Below, one piece after another: positions 1 through 7,791 of a stretch of DNA of 64,000 nt. Source of the stretch: DATLED01 sp046597375 (GTDB taxonomy: Bacteria; Actinomycetota; Acidimicrobiia; Acidimicrobiales; CADCTF01); assembly GCA_046597375.1 (NCBI GenBank), contig JBKJKM010000174.1:16809-80808 (forward strand), written 5' to 3'. The stretch's first letter is position 1. Each line of letters starts with the position of its first letter. The notes under the pieces were generated by a model. That model made no database searches and was not told the origin of the DNA. It saw nothing but the letters and a program-made list of their open reading frames with translations. A program made the translations under genes and the position numbers.

Positions 1-1
1 G

Positions 2-766
2 ACGACAACCACCGTGTCCCCCGCACCGCCGACGCCCACCGGCGAAGCCGTCGCCATCATCCGCATCCCCAAGATCGGGGTGGAGAAGGCGGTCGTCGAA
101 GGCGTGGGCGTCAACGCACTGAAAGAGGGGCCAGGGCACTACCCGACCACTCCCCTTCCCGGCCAGCCGGGCAATGCCGCCATCGCCGGCCACCGCACCA
201 CCTACGGCGCGCCCTTCTACCGGACCGACGAGCTGGTCGCCGGCGACCTCATCCAGGTGACGACGCGCCAGGGTGAGTTCACGTACAAGGTCCGTGAGAA
301 GAAGATCGTGCGCCCCACGCAGAACGAAGTGCTCGACGCCTCGGACGAGAACCTACTGACGTTGACGACCTGCAATCCGAGGTTCAGCGCCGCCCAGCGC
401 CTGATCATCGTTGGTGAGCTGATCGACAACCCGGCGCCGGCCACACCGCTGCCCGCGCCGGTGCCGGAGCCCGCCGACCCGGCCGAGCCCGACCTGGAGC
501 CCGACCTGGAGCCGGAAGAGTCGACGATCCCCGACGAGGAGGTCGCGACCCCGTCCCTCGACGAGGCCAGCGTGTCGGGCGATGCCACGGCCAAGGGCCC
601 GGCGATCCTGTGGGGTCTGCTGGCGGCCTTCGTCTGGCTCGTGACGTGGCTGCTGTCCCGCCGGTGGGGCCGCCTCACCGCCTACGCCATGGGCACGCCG
701 GTGTTCCTCGTCGTTCTCTTCGTCTTCTTCGAGAACTTCGCCCTCCTCCTGCCCGCCAACGTCTGA
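2..766 (+). CDS. Class E sortase, 5' truncated by the window edge
   Basis: Membrane transpeptidase of the sortase family. Counting from the GTG at 14, the catalytic His is about H60 (AGHRTTYG), the Cys C120 (TLTTC) and the Arg R129. A Pro/Glu/Asp-rich linker follows, containing two exact 12-bp direct repeats at 485-508 that encode EPDL twice, then two C-terminal membrane segments. The frame is open to the window edge and encodes a Thr run before the GTG, so the true start probably lies upstream and the GTG is internal. Class E sortases usually anchor pilin or surface proteins carrying an LAxTG-type signal; no clear substrate was found in this window. Confidence 0.85.
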   Translation, partial: TTTTVSPAPPTPTGEAVAIIRIPKIGVEKAVVEGVGVNALKEGPGHYPTTPLPGQPGNAAIAGHRTTYGAPFYRTDELVAGDLIQVTTRQGEFTYKVREKKIVRPTQNEVLDASDENLLTLTTCNPRFSAAQRLIIVGELIDNPAPATPLPAPVPEPADPAEPDLEPDLEPEESTIPDEEVATPSLDEASVSGDATAKGPAILWGLLAAFVWLVTWLLSRRWGRLTAYAMGTPVFLVVLFVFFENFALLLPANV

Positions 767-772
767 GCGGAG

Positions 773-789
773 CCCGTCGGAGCGACGGG
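773..789 (+). terminator. Hairpin terminator after sortase
   Basis: Perfect 6-bp stem CCCGTC/GACGGG with a GGAGC loop, 7 nt after the sortase stop and between convergent genes. A second perfect stem (GCCGCT/AGCGGC) lies at 823-838 and could serve ccdA from the other strand. Neither has a U tract, which is common in high-GC actinobacteria. Confidence 0.55.
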
Positions 790-887
790 TACGGACCGCG
801 GCGTCGGGAGCGCCAGCGAGCAGCCGCTGTCGAGCGGCAAGGCCTCGGCCCGGAGGGCGCCGCCGCAGAGCGAGACCAAGAACGCCG

Positions 888-1622
888 TCAGATGTTTGCG
901 AGGCGGCCGAGGCCGATGTCCTGCATGAAGCGCTGCATGGCGCCGGCGAGGGGGCCGAGGCGGTTGGTGAGCAACAGCACCCCGAAGACGACGAGGAACG
1001 ATCCGGACACGAGGTTGAGCACTCGGAAGTGGCGCTTGACCCACCCGAAGACGCCGGTGAGACGCCCGAGGGCGAGGCCGGCGGCCACGAAGGGCACGCC
1101 CAGGCCGAGCGAGTAGGCGATGAGGAGGAAGATGCCGCGGGCCAACGTCGATTGCGTGGCCGCCGTGCTGAGCACCACCGACAGAATCGGTCCGATGCAC
1201 GGCGTCCAGCCGAAGGCGAAGGCCATGCCCATGAGCGGCGGGGCAAAGGTGCCGAGCGACTGGGGCAGGACGTGGAACCGGCGCTCGCGCTGCATCGCTG
1301 CCGGCGCAACGGCGCCGGCGATGAAGAGACCCATGACGATGGTGAGGATGCCGGCGGCTTGGTTGAGCCCTTGTTGGTGACGGAGCAGCGACTGCCCGAT
1401 GGCGCTGGCGCCGGCGCCGAGCAGGGTGAAGACCACGGTGAACCCGAGCACGAACAGCAGGGTGCTGCGAAGCAACCGCCGGGTCTCGTCGCCCCTCGCC
1501 GTCGAGAGCTCGGTGACGCTCACGCCGGACATCAGCGACAGGTAGCCGGGGACCAGCGGCAGCACGCACGGGGAGAGGAACGACAGCATCCCGCCAGCGA
1601 AGGCAAGCAGAAAGATTCCCAT
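888..1622 (-). CDS. ccdA: CcdA-type thiol:disulfide electron carrier (DsbD transmembrane domain family)
   Basis: A 244-residue polytopic membrane protein. It carries the conserved SPCVLPLVPGYLS signature with Cys19 near the N-terminus and the second redox cysteine, Cys142, in GWTPCIGP; in this family the pair shuttles reducing equivalents from cytoplasmic thioredoxin to extracytoplasmic partners, for example in cytochrome c maturation or envelope thiol repair. About six hydrophobic segments are visible. The ATG is preceded by AGGAAAGAGG on the minus strand. No cytochrome c assembly genes (ccsA/ccsB/resA) lie beside it, so its partner cannot be named from this window. Confidence 0.9.
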   Translation of the reverse strand: MGIFLLAFAGGMLSFLSPCVLPLVPGYLSLMSGVSVTELSTARGDETRRLLRSTLLFVLGFTVVFTLLGAGASAIGQSLLRHQQGLNQAAGILTIVMGLFIAGAVAPAAMQRERRFHVLPQSLGTFAPPLMGMAFAFGWTPCIGPILSVVLSTAATQSTLARGIFLLIAYSLGLGVPFVAAGLALGRLTGVFGWVKRHFRVLNLVSGSFLVVFGVLLLTNRLGPLAGAMQRFMQDIGLGRLANI

Positions 1623-1635
1623 CCTCTTTCCTACG

Positions 1636-1684
1636 GTTCTGGGTGGGTTGGTGTACCGATTCGGTACGCCAACCCGCCCAGAAC
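1636..1684. terminator. Large near-perfect inverted repeat between enoyl-CoA hydratase and ccdA
   Basis: Two 24-nt arms (1636-1659 and 1661-1684) around a single central base, matching at 22 of 24 positions. It lies 17 nt past the stop of the minus-strand hydratase gene and 13 nt before the ccdA start, so it probably ends the upstream transcript. The two mismatches are G.U wobbles if read as plus-strand RNA but C/A mismatches as minus-strand RNA, although both flanking genes are on the minus strand. Confidence 0.6.
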
Positions 1685-1701
1685 GAGGAGGGAGGGCGGA
1701 A

Positions 1702-2427
1702 TCATCGGCCCTGGAAGTTCGGAGTGCGCTTCTCGGCGCGAGCTCGCTGACCCTCGGCCAGATCGTCGCTGGTCCAGGCGCGGTCGAAGGCGGCCGTGAC
1801 CTCCGGGTCGTCGAGTGCAGGCTCGAGTCGGTTGAGCGCCAGCTTGTGGCCGGCGATGGTCAGGGGCGCCAGCCTCGAGATCTCCCCCGCCCAGGCCTGC
1901 GCACCCTCGAGGTCGCCGCCCCGGTTGGCCAGGCCGAGACGCAATGCCGTCGGCGCGTCGAGCTCCTCGCAAGCCAACAGCACGGCGCGGGCCGGACCGG
2001 GACCGGCCAGGAGGGCCAGACGCTGCGCCGTCCAGTGATCGGTCATCAGGCCGAGCTTGGCCGCCGGGATGCCGAATCGGGCGTCGTCGGCCACCACCCG
2101 GAGGTCGCACGCGATGGCCAGCTGCGTGCCGGCGCCGAGGGCGGCTCCGTGCACGGCGGCGATGGTGACGATCGGGACGTCCTTGAGGACGGCGAGCGTG
2201 CGGTAGAGGGTGGCCACGAAGCCGTCGGACTCCACACCGGACAGGTCGGCGCCCGAGCAGAAGTTCGTGCCCCGGCCCGTAAGGACCAGGGCGCGCGCAC
2301 CAGCGTCGACGGCGTCGGCCACGGCGGTGGCGATGTCCTCGCAGGCCCGGGTGTCGACGGCGTTGCGCTTCTCGGGGCGAGCGAGGGTGACGACGGCGAC
2401 CCGGTCGTGCAGCTCGAGTTCGATCAT
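1702..2427 (-). CDS. Enoyl-CoA hydratase/isomerase superfamily protein without the two catalytic glutamates
   Basis: A 241-residue crotonase-fold protein. The N-terminal RPEKRNAV motif, the FCSGADL oxyanion-hole segment and the second oxyanion segment HGAALGAG are all present. Aligned by eye to rat enoyl-CoA hydratase, the positions of Glu144 and Glu164 are Gln102 and Ala122, so the standard hydration reaction is unlikely; members with such changes include isomerases, hydrolases, decarboxylases and non-enzymatic subunits. The carboxy end is basic and ends in NFQGR, close to the FxGR end typical of the family. The substrate cannot be inferred. Confidence 0.8.
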   Translation of the reverse strand: MIELELHDRVAVVTLARPEKRNAVDTRACEDIATAVADAVDAGARALVLTGRGTNFCSGADLSGVESDGFVATLYRTLAVLKDVPIVTIAAVHGAALGAGTQLAIACDLRVVADDARFGIPAAKLGLMTDHWTAQRLALLAGPGPARAVLLACEELDAPTALRLGLANRGGDLEGAQAWAGEISRLAPLTIAGHKLALNRLEPALDDPEVTAAFDRAWTSDDLAEGQRARAEKRTPNFQGR

Positions 2428-2476
2428 GAGGTTCGGATCTCCATGGCGGCGGGAACGCTACCGATCGTGCTCGTCA

Positions 2477-2492
2477 GCGGCGCCAGCGCCGC
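2477..2492 (-). terminator. Possible hairpin downstream of gmd
   Basis: 6-bp GCGGCG/CGCCGC stem with a CCAG loop in the 140-bp gap between gmd and the hydratase gene. It is 76 nt past the gmd stop and short, so it is only a weak terminator candidate. No other structure was found in this gap. Confidence 0.25.
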
Positions 2493-2567
2493 GGGCTGCT
2501 CGGTGGTGACCGGCGGGGCGGTCTGCTCAGCGGTGGCCCGCGGCGCGGCGGGATGTTCGAACGCTGG

Positions 2568-3551
2568 CTACGCGTTGTTGTAGCGCTGCTGGCGCTCGAC
2601 AAGCTCCAGATCGGCTTCGACCATCATCTGCACGAGGGCGGGGAACGACACCTGGAGTTCCCACCCGAGCACGGTCTTCGCCTTCGTTGGATCACCGACG
2701 AGCAACTCGACCTCAGCCGGGCGGAAGAAGCGCTCATCGATGACCACATGGTCCTCGTAGTTCAGCCCGACGTGTGCGAACGCAAGCTGGCAGAACTCGC
2801 GTACCTCGTGGGTCTCACCTGTGGCGATCACGTAGTCGTCGGGCGTGTCCTGTTGCAGCATCAGCCACATGGCCCGTACGTAGTCGCCGGCAAAGCCCCA
2901 GTCGCGCTGCGCGTCGAGGTTGCCAAGGGCGAGCTGATCCTGCAGACCGAGCTTGATGCGAGCTACTGCGTGGGTGATCTTGCGGGTGACGAACTCGATG
3001 CCGCGGCGGGGCGACTCGTGGTTGAAGAGCATGCCGCTGGACGCATGCAGCCCGTAGCTCTCGCGATAGTTGATGGTGATCCAGTGGCCGTAGACTTTGG
3101 CCACGCCATACGGGGACCGGGGGTACAACGGCGTCGTCTCCGACTGCGGCACCTCGACGACCTTGCCGAACATCTCCGACGACGACGCCTGATAGAAGCG
3201 GATCTCGGGATCCACGATGCGGATGGCGTCAAGCAGCCGGGTGACGCCGAGGGCCGTCGTCTCGCCCGTGAGTACCGGCTGCGAAAACGACGTCTGCACG
3301 AACGACTGGGCGGCGAGGTTGTACACCTCGTCGGGCCGGTTCTCCCGGAGGACGTTGATGAGTGACGCCTCGTCGTGGAGGTCGCCGGGGACCAGCTCGA
3401 TCTCGTCTTGGATCGGCGTGATGCGGTCGAAATTCATCGCACTGGCGCGCCGGAACATGCCGATTACCTCGTAGCCCTCTTGGAGGAGGAGCTCGGCCAG
3501 GTACGAACCGTCTTGGCCGGTGATGCCGGTGATGAGTGCGCGCTTGGGCAT
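2568..3551 (-). CDS. gmd: GDP-mannose 4,6-dehydratase
   Basis: Converts GDP-D-mannose to GDP-4-keto-6-deoxy-D-mannose, the first step towards GDP-fucose, GDP-rhamnose and related surface sugars. The 327-residue extended short-chain dehydrogenase has the N-terminal nucleotide motif TGITGQDG (8-15), the active-site SSSEMFG near 123-129, and the catalytic Tyr148/Lys152 pair in YGVAK. The family markers NHESPRRG and LDAQRDWGFAGDYV are also present. Length is normal. No second pathway enzyme (fcl or rmd) adjoins it, so the final sugar is unknown. It is transcribed divergently from the XRE regulator. Confidence 0.95.
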   Translation of the reverse strand: MPKRALITGITGQDGSYLAELLLQEGYEVIGMFRRASAMNFDRITPIQDEIELVPGDLHDEASLINVLRENRPDEVYNLAAQSFVQTSFSQPVLTGETTALGVTRLLDAIRIVDPEIRFYQASSSEMFGKVVEVPQSETTPLYPRSPYGVAKVYGHWITINYRESYGLHASSGMLFNHESPRRGIEFVTRKITHAVARIKLGLQDQLALGNLDAQRDWGFAGDYVRAMWLMLQQDTPDDYVIATGETHEVREFCQLAFAHVGLNYEDHVVIDERFFRPAEVELLVGDPTKAKTVLGWELQVSFPALVQMMVEADLELVERQQRYNNA

Positions 3552-3583
3552 GGTGCCGTTCTACCGGCTGCGGCCCGACTTGT

Positions 3584-3602
3584 CTGCCAACTCAGTTGGC
3601 AG
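3584..3602. promoter_or_regulatory. Palindrome in the gmd / XRE divergent promoter region
   Basis: Perfect 9-bp inverted repeat CTGCCAACT/AGTTGGCAG around one central C, between the divergent starts of gmd (3551) and the HTH regulator (3619). Size and position suit a dimeric repressor, possibly the neighbouring XRE protein; this is inference from position only. Confidence 0.45.
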
Positions 3603-3618
3603 GCGTTGCTACAGCTTG

Positions 3619-4056
3619 ATGGGCCACACTGGGGACGTGGCCAACCTGGGACCGCGCATCGCCGCGCTGCGGGGCGACCGGGGCTGGACCCAGCAGGAGC
3701 TGGCCGAGCGCCTCGCCATCTCCCGGGTCGCGGTGAGTCACCTCGAGGCCGGGATGTCGACTCCCGGCGAGCGCACGATCGCCTTGCTCGCCGGGCTCTT
3801 CAAGGTGGAGCCGCACGAGCTCGTCGATGGCACCAACTACCCGCCGGCCAAGGCCGAGCGCCTGCCGGTGGTCGTCTGCCGCTACACCGAGGTGGAGCTC
3901 CAGCTGCGGTTGCTCGAGCTCGACGCCGAGCGGGGTCTCGACGGGCTGCGGCGGGCGGACTGGGACGAGGGGCTGCGGGTCCTTGCCAAGGCGACCCACG
4001 ACTTCGAGGAGACGGCTCTCCTCGACAACGCCCGCCGCCGCCTCAACGGCCTTTGA
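3619..4056 (+). CDS. XRE-family HTH transcriptional regulator
   Basis: About 145 residues from the ATG at 3619. A classic Cro/CI helix-turn-helix near residues 10-65 has the pattern WTQQELAERLAISRVAVSHLE. The roughly 80-residue C-terminal part is helical, charged and of no recognised family. An ATG at 3520 in the same frame would overlap gmd and add a poor N-terminus, so it was not chosen; a GTG at 3637 is a plausible alternative start. A palindrome lies just upstream. Target genes are unknown. Confidence 0.75.
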   Translation: MGHTGDVANLGPRIAALRGDRGWTQQELAERLAISRVAVSHLEAGMSTPGERTIALLAGLFKVEPHELVDGTNYPPAKAERLPVVVCRYTEVELQLRLLELDAERGLDGLRRADWDEGLRVLAKATHDFEETALLDNARRRLNGL

Positions 4057-4074
4057 CCCCAGGATTCGACTCGC

Positions 4075-4974
4075 TCAGTTCTGGAGGCTGAGGACCTCGG
4101 ACGCCACCTCGCCGAGCTCGTCGTCCCACGACGCCGGCTCGCCGGCGGGCACGAGGACGAACTTGGAGAACCCGACCTCGCAGAAGCGCTCGAGGTGGGC
4201 GCGGAGCGCCGGAAGGCCGGCCGGCACCACGTCACCGGGATCGGCGTCGGGGTTGCGGGCCCGCAGCACCGACGCCAACCGTTCCGGGAGCTCCGCGCTC
4301 CGCGTGTAGATGACGAGGGCTCCCCAGTGTTCGGCGTCGACCTCGCGACCGGCGGCCGAGGCCGCTTGCTCGACCACGGTCCGTCCGGCCGCCGCCTCGG
4401 CCGGCGACGAGAACGAAGGGAGCCAGCCGTCGCCCAGGCGGCCGACCCGGCGCAGCTCGCTCGGCGCCCGACCGCCCAGCCAGACCTCGAGGGGCGACTG
4501 CACCGGCTTGGGCCGAACGCCGATGCCTTGGTAGGAGAAGAACGGGCCCTCGTGGTCGACCGTGTCCTCGGTCCAGAAGCGCCGCAGCAGCGGGAGGGCC
4601 TCGTCGAAGCGCTTGGCCCGCTCCGTACGCTCGACGCCGAAGGCCTGTTGCTCGGCGCCATCGGCCACGCCGAGGCCGAACGCCGGCAACAGCCGGCCAT
4701 TGGAGAGGTGGTCGAGCGAGGCGAGTTCCTTGGCCAGCAGGACCGGGTTGCGTCCGGGGAGCACGAGGACGGAGAAGCCGAGCTTGAGCTTCTTCGTGCG
4801 GCCCGCGGCGACGGACAAACCAACGATCGGGTCGACGGCTCCGCCGGTCACCCGTTCGCTCAACCACAGCGAGTCGAACCGGTTGGCCTCGAGACCGTCG
4901 ACCAGCGCCGCGAAGCCGGCACCCCCAGCAGTGGAGGTGCCGGTACCCAGGCCGTAGCCGACGCGAATCTTCAC
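4075..4974 (-). CDS. LLM-class flavin-dependent (probably F420) oxidoreductase
   Basis: 299 residues with the luciferase-like monooxygenase fold: N-terminal GYGLGTG, FDSLWLSER and the GFSVLVLPGRNPVLLAKELASLD block that forms the cofactor pocket in this family. The GTG start at 4974 overlaps the upstream cupredoxin stop by 4 nt (GTGA), implying translational coupling; the same frame stays open far upstream without homology. Such actinobacterial enzymes commonly use F420H2. The substrate is unknown, and any link to the copper protein is only contextual. Confidence 0.8.
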   Translation of the reverse strand: MKIRVGYGLGTGTSTAGGAGFAALVDGLEANRFDSLWLSERVTGGAVDPIVGLSVAAGRTKKLKLGFSVLVLPGRNPVLLAKELASLDHLSNGRLLPAFGLGVADGAEQQAFGVERTERAKRFDEALPLLRRFWTEDTVDHEGPFFSYQGIGVRPKPVQSPLEVWLGGRAPSELRRVGRLGDGWLPSFSSPAEAAAGRTVVEQAASAAGREVDAEHWGALVIYTRSAELPERLASVLRARNPDADPGDVVPAGLPALRAHLERFCEVGFSKFVLVPAGEPASWDDELGEVASEVLSLQN

Positions 4975-5744
4975 GAGACCTTCAGTGTGCCCTCCATGTC
5001 CGGGTGGAGGCTGCAATAGAAGCGGTAGGCGCCGGCCTCGAGGTCGAATTCGGCACGACCCGCCTTCTGGCCCGGGACTTGCTCGGCCACCACGCCGTTG
5101 ATGGTGAAATCGTGGTGTGCGACGTCGTCGTTCTCGACGAACACGGTGATGCGGCCGGCGTCGGCGTCGAGGGTCGAGGCGCTGAACTCGAAATTCTTCG
5201 CCTGCAGCGTCAGATCGCCGGGCATGCGGGTCGCTGATCCGGTCAGCGAGCCCGCCACGATGCCGACGACCACCAGGACGGCGATGACGGCGCCGGCGAC
5301 CTTCGGGGCCACGCCGGCCATTGGTCCCCCTTGGCGACGCAGGGCCCCGACCGTTGCCACGAGACCGAGGACGCTGACGACGAACAAGCCACCGAAGAGG
5401 ATGAGCTCGAACGTGCTCTCTGCCCGGGTCAAGACGGTGAGGCCTCCAAACATGGCGACCATGGCGAACAGGAGGAGGCTGACGATGCCGGCGTAGACCA
5501 CGCCTCCCCGTCCCTCCGACCGGTGCAGCCAAACGACGCCGCCGGACACGATCACTCCGATCACGAGAGGCATGGGATCGAGACGCCCCTCGAAGAGGAG
5601 GGTGATGACGGCCATGAAGGCCGCCATGATCGCCTGTCCGACGGCTGCCCCCCGCAGGACGTCTCGCCACGTCCTGTCCGTCGTCGGGGTGATCGGGCTC
5701 GTCGTGGTCGGGATCGGGGTTGTCGTGGTGCTGGTCGTGCGCAC
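4971..5744 (-). CDS. Membrane-anchored cupredoxin (type 1 copper protein)
   Basis: 257 residues. After a Thr-rich N-terminus come about five hydrophobic segments, then an extracytoplasmic C-terminal cupredoxin domain of roughly 100 residues. The type 1 copper ligands are visible: a His in DDVAHHDFTI, then Cys, His and Met in the FYCSLHPDMEG loop. The domain is likely to carry electrons or bind copper at the outer membrane face. The GTG at 5744 was chosen because a perfect AGGAGG (complement of 5750-5755) lies 5 nt upstream. It is coupled to the downstream LLM oxidoreductase. Confidence 0.82.
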   Translation of the reverse strand: MRTTSTTTTPIPTTTSPITPTTDRTWRDVLRGAAVGQAIMAAFMAVITLLFEGRLDPMPLVIGVIVSGGVVWLHRSEGRGGVVYAGIVSLLLFAMVAMFGGLTVLTRAESTFELILFGGLFVVSVLGLVATVGALRRQGGPMAGVAPKVAGAVIAVLVVVGIVAGSLTGSATRMPGDLTLQAKNFEFSASTLDADAGRITVFVENDDVAHHDFTINGVVAEQVPGQKAGRAEFDLEAGAYRFYCSLHPDMEGTLKVS

Positions 5745-5826
5745 TGCCGCCTCCTGCGGGATGGTCTGACCTCCCCAGCGTGCGCCGCCGACGCCGACCG
5801 GCGCAGGAGTGCCAGCCAGCGTTCCT

Positions 5827-5855
5827 GCTGGGGGTGCTAGCCCCACCCCCGCAGC
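5827..5855 (-). terminator. Hairpin terminator after enoyl-CoA hydratase
   Basis: GCTG plus GGGGTG pair with CACCCC plus CAGC across a short loop with one bulged base, about 20 nt beyond the stop of the minus-strand hydratase at 5876. It separates that gene from the cupredoxin operon. The remaining spacer is C-rich and otherwise featureless. Confidence 0.45.
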
Positions 5856-5875
5856 CGGGCGGATGGGGGGGGTGC

Positions 5876-6676
5876 TCAGCGTCCGGTCCACTCCGGACGA
5901 CGCTTTTCGGCGAAGGCGGCCAGGCCCTCCTTGGCGTCATTCGTGAGCGTGGTGAGCGTGAGCATCGGATGGAGGTACTCGAGGGCGTCAGCGGCGGCCC
6001 GGTCCCAGACGGCGTAGAACGAGTCCCGTCCGAGCTTCACGATCGCCGGTGACTTGGTCACCAGTGCTCCTGCCAACTCGGCGACGGCTTCGTCGAGGCC
6101 GTCGACGGGGACGACCCGGTTGACGAACCCCACGCGCTCGGCTTCGGCGGCGCCGACACGGCGACCGGTGAGCATCAGCTCGAGCACCTTCTTCGGCGGC
6201 ATCGAACGCACCAGCGGCACGGTGATCATGAACGGCCAGAGCCCCACGTCGATCTCGGGCGTCCCGAACTGGGCATCGTCGGCAGCGACCACGAAGTCGC
6301 AGGCGAGGGCGAGGCCCATACCGCCGGCCAACGCGTAGCCCCGCACGCGGGCGATCGTCGGCTTGCCGAGCGACCATAGGTCGAGAAAGAGGCCGGCCAA
6401 CCCGCCTCGACCCTCGTGGAGTTCGAGGAACCCCGTCGCCGATCCCGCCTCGGCCGTCGGGCCGGCCATGCCATCGAGGTCGGCCCCTGCGCAGAACGCC
6501 CGATCCCCCGCTCCGGTGAGCACGACCACACGCACCGAGTCGTCGTCGCGCAAGGTCGCCAGCACGGACCGGAGCTCCCCGATCACCGCCCACGACAGTG
6601 CGTTGCGCCGCTCCGGGCGGTTGATGGTCACCGTCGCCACGCCTCCTGCGGTCGTGCAGAGGACCTCGTCGGTCAT
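5876..6676 (-). CDS. Enoyl-CoA hydratase/isomerase family protein
   Basis: 266 residues, crotonase fold: NRPERRNALS, FCAGADLDGM, YALAGGMGLALACD and the C-terminal EKRRPEWTGR. The position of catalytic Glu164 is occupied (Glu141), while that of Glu144 is Gly121. One-glutamate members often act as enoyl-CoA isomerases or on atypical acyl-CoAs rather than as full hydratases. It is transcribed divergently from the DUF5317 gene across 34 bp. It is only distantly similar to the hydratase-like protein at 1702. Confidence 0.85.
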   Translation of the reverse strand: MTDEVLCTTAGGVATVTINRPERRNALSWAVIGELRSVLATLRDDDSVRVVVLTGAGDRAFCAGADLDGMAGPTAEAGSATGFLELHEGRGGLAGLFLDLWSLGKPTIARVRGYALAGGMGLALACDFVVAADDAQFGTPEIDVGLWPFMITVPLVRSMPPKKVLELMLTGRRVGAAEAERVGFVNRVVPVDGLDEAVAELAGALVTKSPAIVKLGRDSFYAVWDRAAADALEYLHPMLTLTTLTNDAKEGLAAFAEKRRPEWTGR

Positions 6677-6710
6677 CGTTGGATCACAGCTCGGACGCTA
6701 CCGTCGGTTC

Positions 6711-7256
6711 GTGTTCATCGCCGTGGCCATCGTGGCCGGCATCGTTCTCGGGTTGGCGCGAGGCGGGCGGTTCGAGAACCTCGGCGAGGCGGCCTTTCGC
6801 CTGTGGCCGCTGCTGATCCTGGGCGTGGTCGTCCAGGGCGCCGCCGCCTTCACCGGCGACGGTGCCGTCATCATGATCCTGGCCAGTTACGTGCTGCTGC
6901 TCCTCTTCGCAGCTGCCAACCTGCACTTCGCAGGCATGGGTGTCGTGTTCGTCGGCATCGCCCTCAATGTGGCCGTCATCGGCGTGAACGGTGGCATGCC
7001 CGTTCGCGACGACGCCATCGTGGCGGCGGGCATCGTCGAGCGGGCCGAGATCGCCACCCTCGACTTCGGCGCCAAGCGTCATCTCGAGACCGACGACGAC
7101 CGACTCACGTTGCTGGGCGACATCGTCCCGGTTCCGCTGGCCGGGGAGGTGCTGTCGTTCGGCGACCTGGCGATGAGCGTCGGCGTCGCCACCGTCCTGG
7201 TGACGCTCCTCAGACGGAGAGGGCGGGGAGGGTCTGCGTTGACAAGTAGCGGTTGA
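6711..7256 (+). CDS. DUF5317-like membrane protein
   Basis: 181 residues from the GTG at 6711, with about five membrane helices, a GLARGGRFENL motif after the first helix and a VNGGMPVRDDAI segment characteristic of DUF5317. Function is unknown; members are often found near HD-domain signalling proteins, as here. A TACCGT element 6 nt before the GTG suggests a leaderless transcript. The frame is open further upstream but would overlap the divergent hydratase gene. Its last 47 bp overlap the 3' end of the convergent minus-strand gene. Confidence 0.7.
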   Translation: MFIAVAIVAGIVLGLARGGRFENLGEAAFRLWPLLILGVVVQGAAAFTGDGAVIMILASYVLLLLFAAANLHFAGMGVVFVGIALNVAVIGVNGGMPVRDDAIVAAGIVERAEIATLDFGAKRHLETDDDRLTLLGDIVPVPLAGEVLSFGDLAMSVGVATVLVTLLRRRGRGGSALTSSG

Positions 7257-7791
7257 GGGCGTGCAGCGTGGCCCGGACTGCGGCCTGCTCGACGTTGGTG
7301 CCGGCGGCCACGCCGTAGCGCTGGCCCGACTGCTCTGAGCCGAGCACGATCATCACGCCCTCACCGAGCACGTGCTCGAACAGGGCGGCCGCTTCCACCT
7401 GGAAGGGCACCTTGGCCCCGAGCCGCTGCAAGGCGTCGAAGGTCGCCGCCGCCGCCGCCGTCGGATCGTCGCCGTTGGCCCGTCCCACCGTGCGGACGCC
7501 CTCGAAGCCGAGGTGAACCTCGATGGCCACGGGCTCGGCGTCGCGGTCGACGAGGTGCACGTCGAGGAGCCGGATGCGCGAGGGACGAGTGCCGCCGGCG
7601 ATCTCCACCACGAACGGTCGATCGAGGTGGGCGCGACACGAACGCTCGGCCTGGTGGCGCAGCGTGGAGGGGTCGGGGCTGGCGAGAGCGAGCACTTGGA
7701 CCACGAGAGTGTCGGTCCGCTCATGGAACCCGACGAAGGCCACGTTGGGCAGGCGTCGCAGATCGAGCTCGAGGAGGTCGAGCGACTTCAC
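7210..7791 (-). CDS. Uncharacterised protein A of the signalling island
   Basis: 193 residues, soluble, of no family I can name. The C-terminal 100 residues alternate predicted strands and helices (EVHLGFEGVRTVGRA ... VRATLHALNRYL) and resemble the C-terminal half of the protein at 11862-12545 in order, spacing and the ending xxALNRYL versus xxATNRRL. Its start overlaps the GGDEF gene stop by 4 nt, so it is co-translated with that gene and lies last in the minus-strand signalling operon. Confidence 0.65.
   Translation of the reverse strand: MKSLDLLELDLRRLPNVAFVGFHERTDTLVVQVLALASPDPSTLRHQAERSCRAHLDRPFVVEIAGGTRPSRIRLLDVHLVDRDAEPVAIEVHLGFEGVRTVGRANGDDPTAAAAATFDALQRLGAKVPFQVEAAALFEHVLGEGVMIVLGSEQSGQRYGVAAGTNVEQAAVRATLHALNRYLSTQTLPALSV

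Noticed and set aside
4975..5940. N-terminal extension of the LLM oxidoreductase frame
   Set aside because: It lies across the cupredoxin gene, is Arg/Gly-rich and has no homology; the GTGA overlap gives the natural start.
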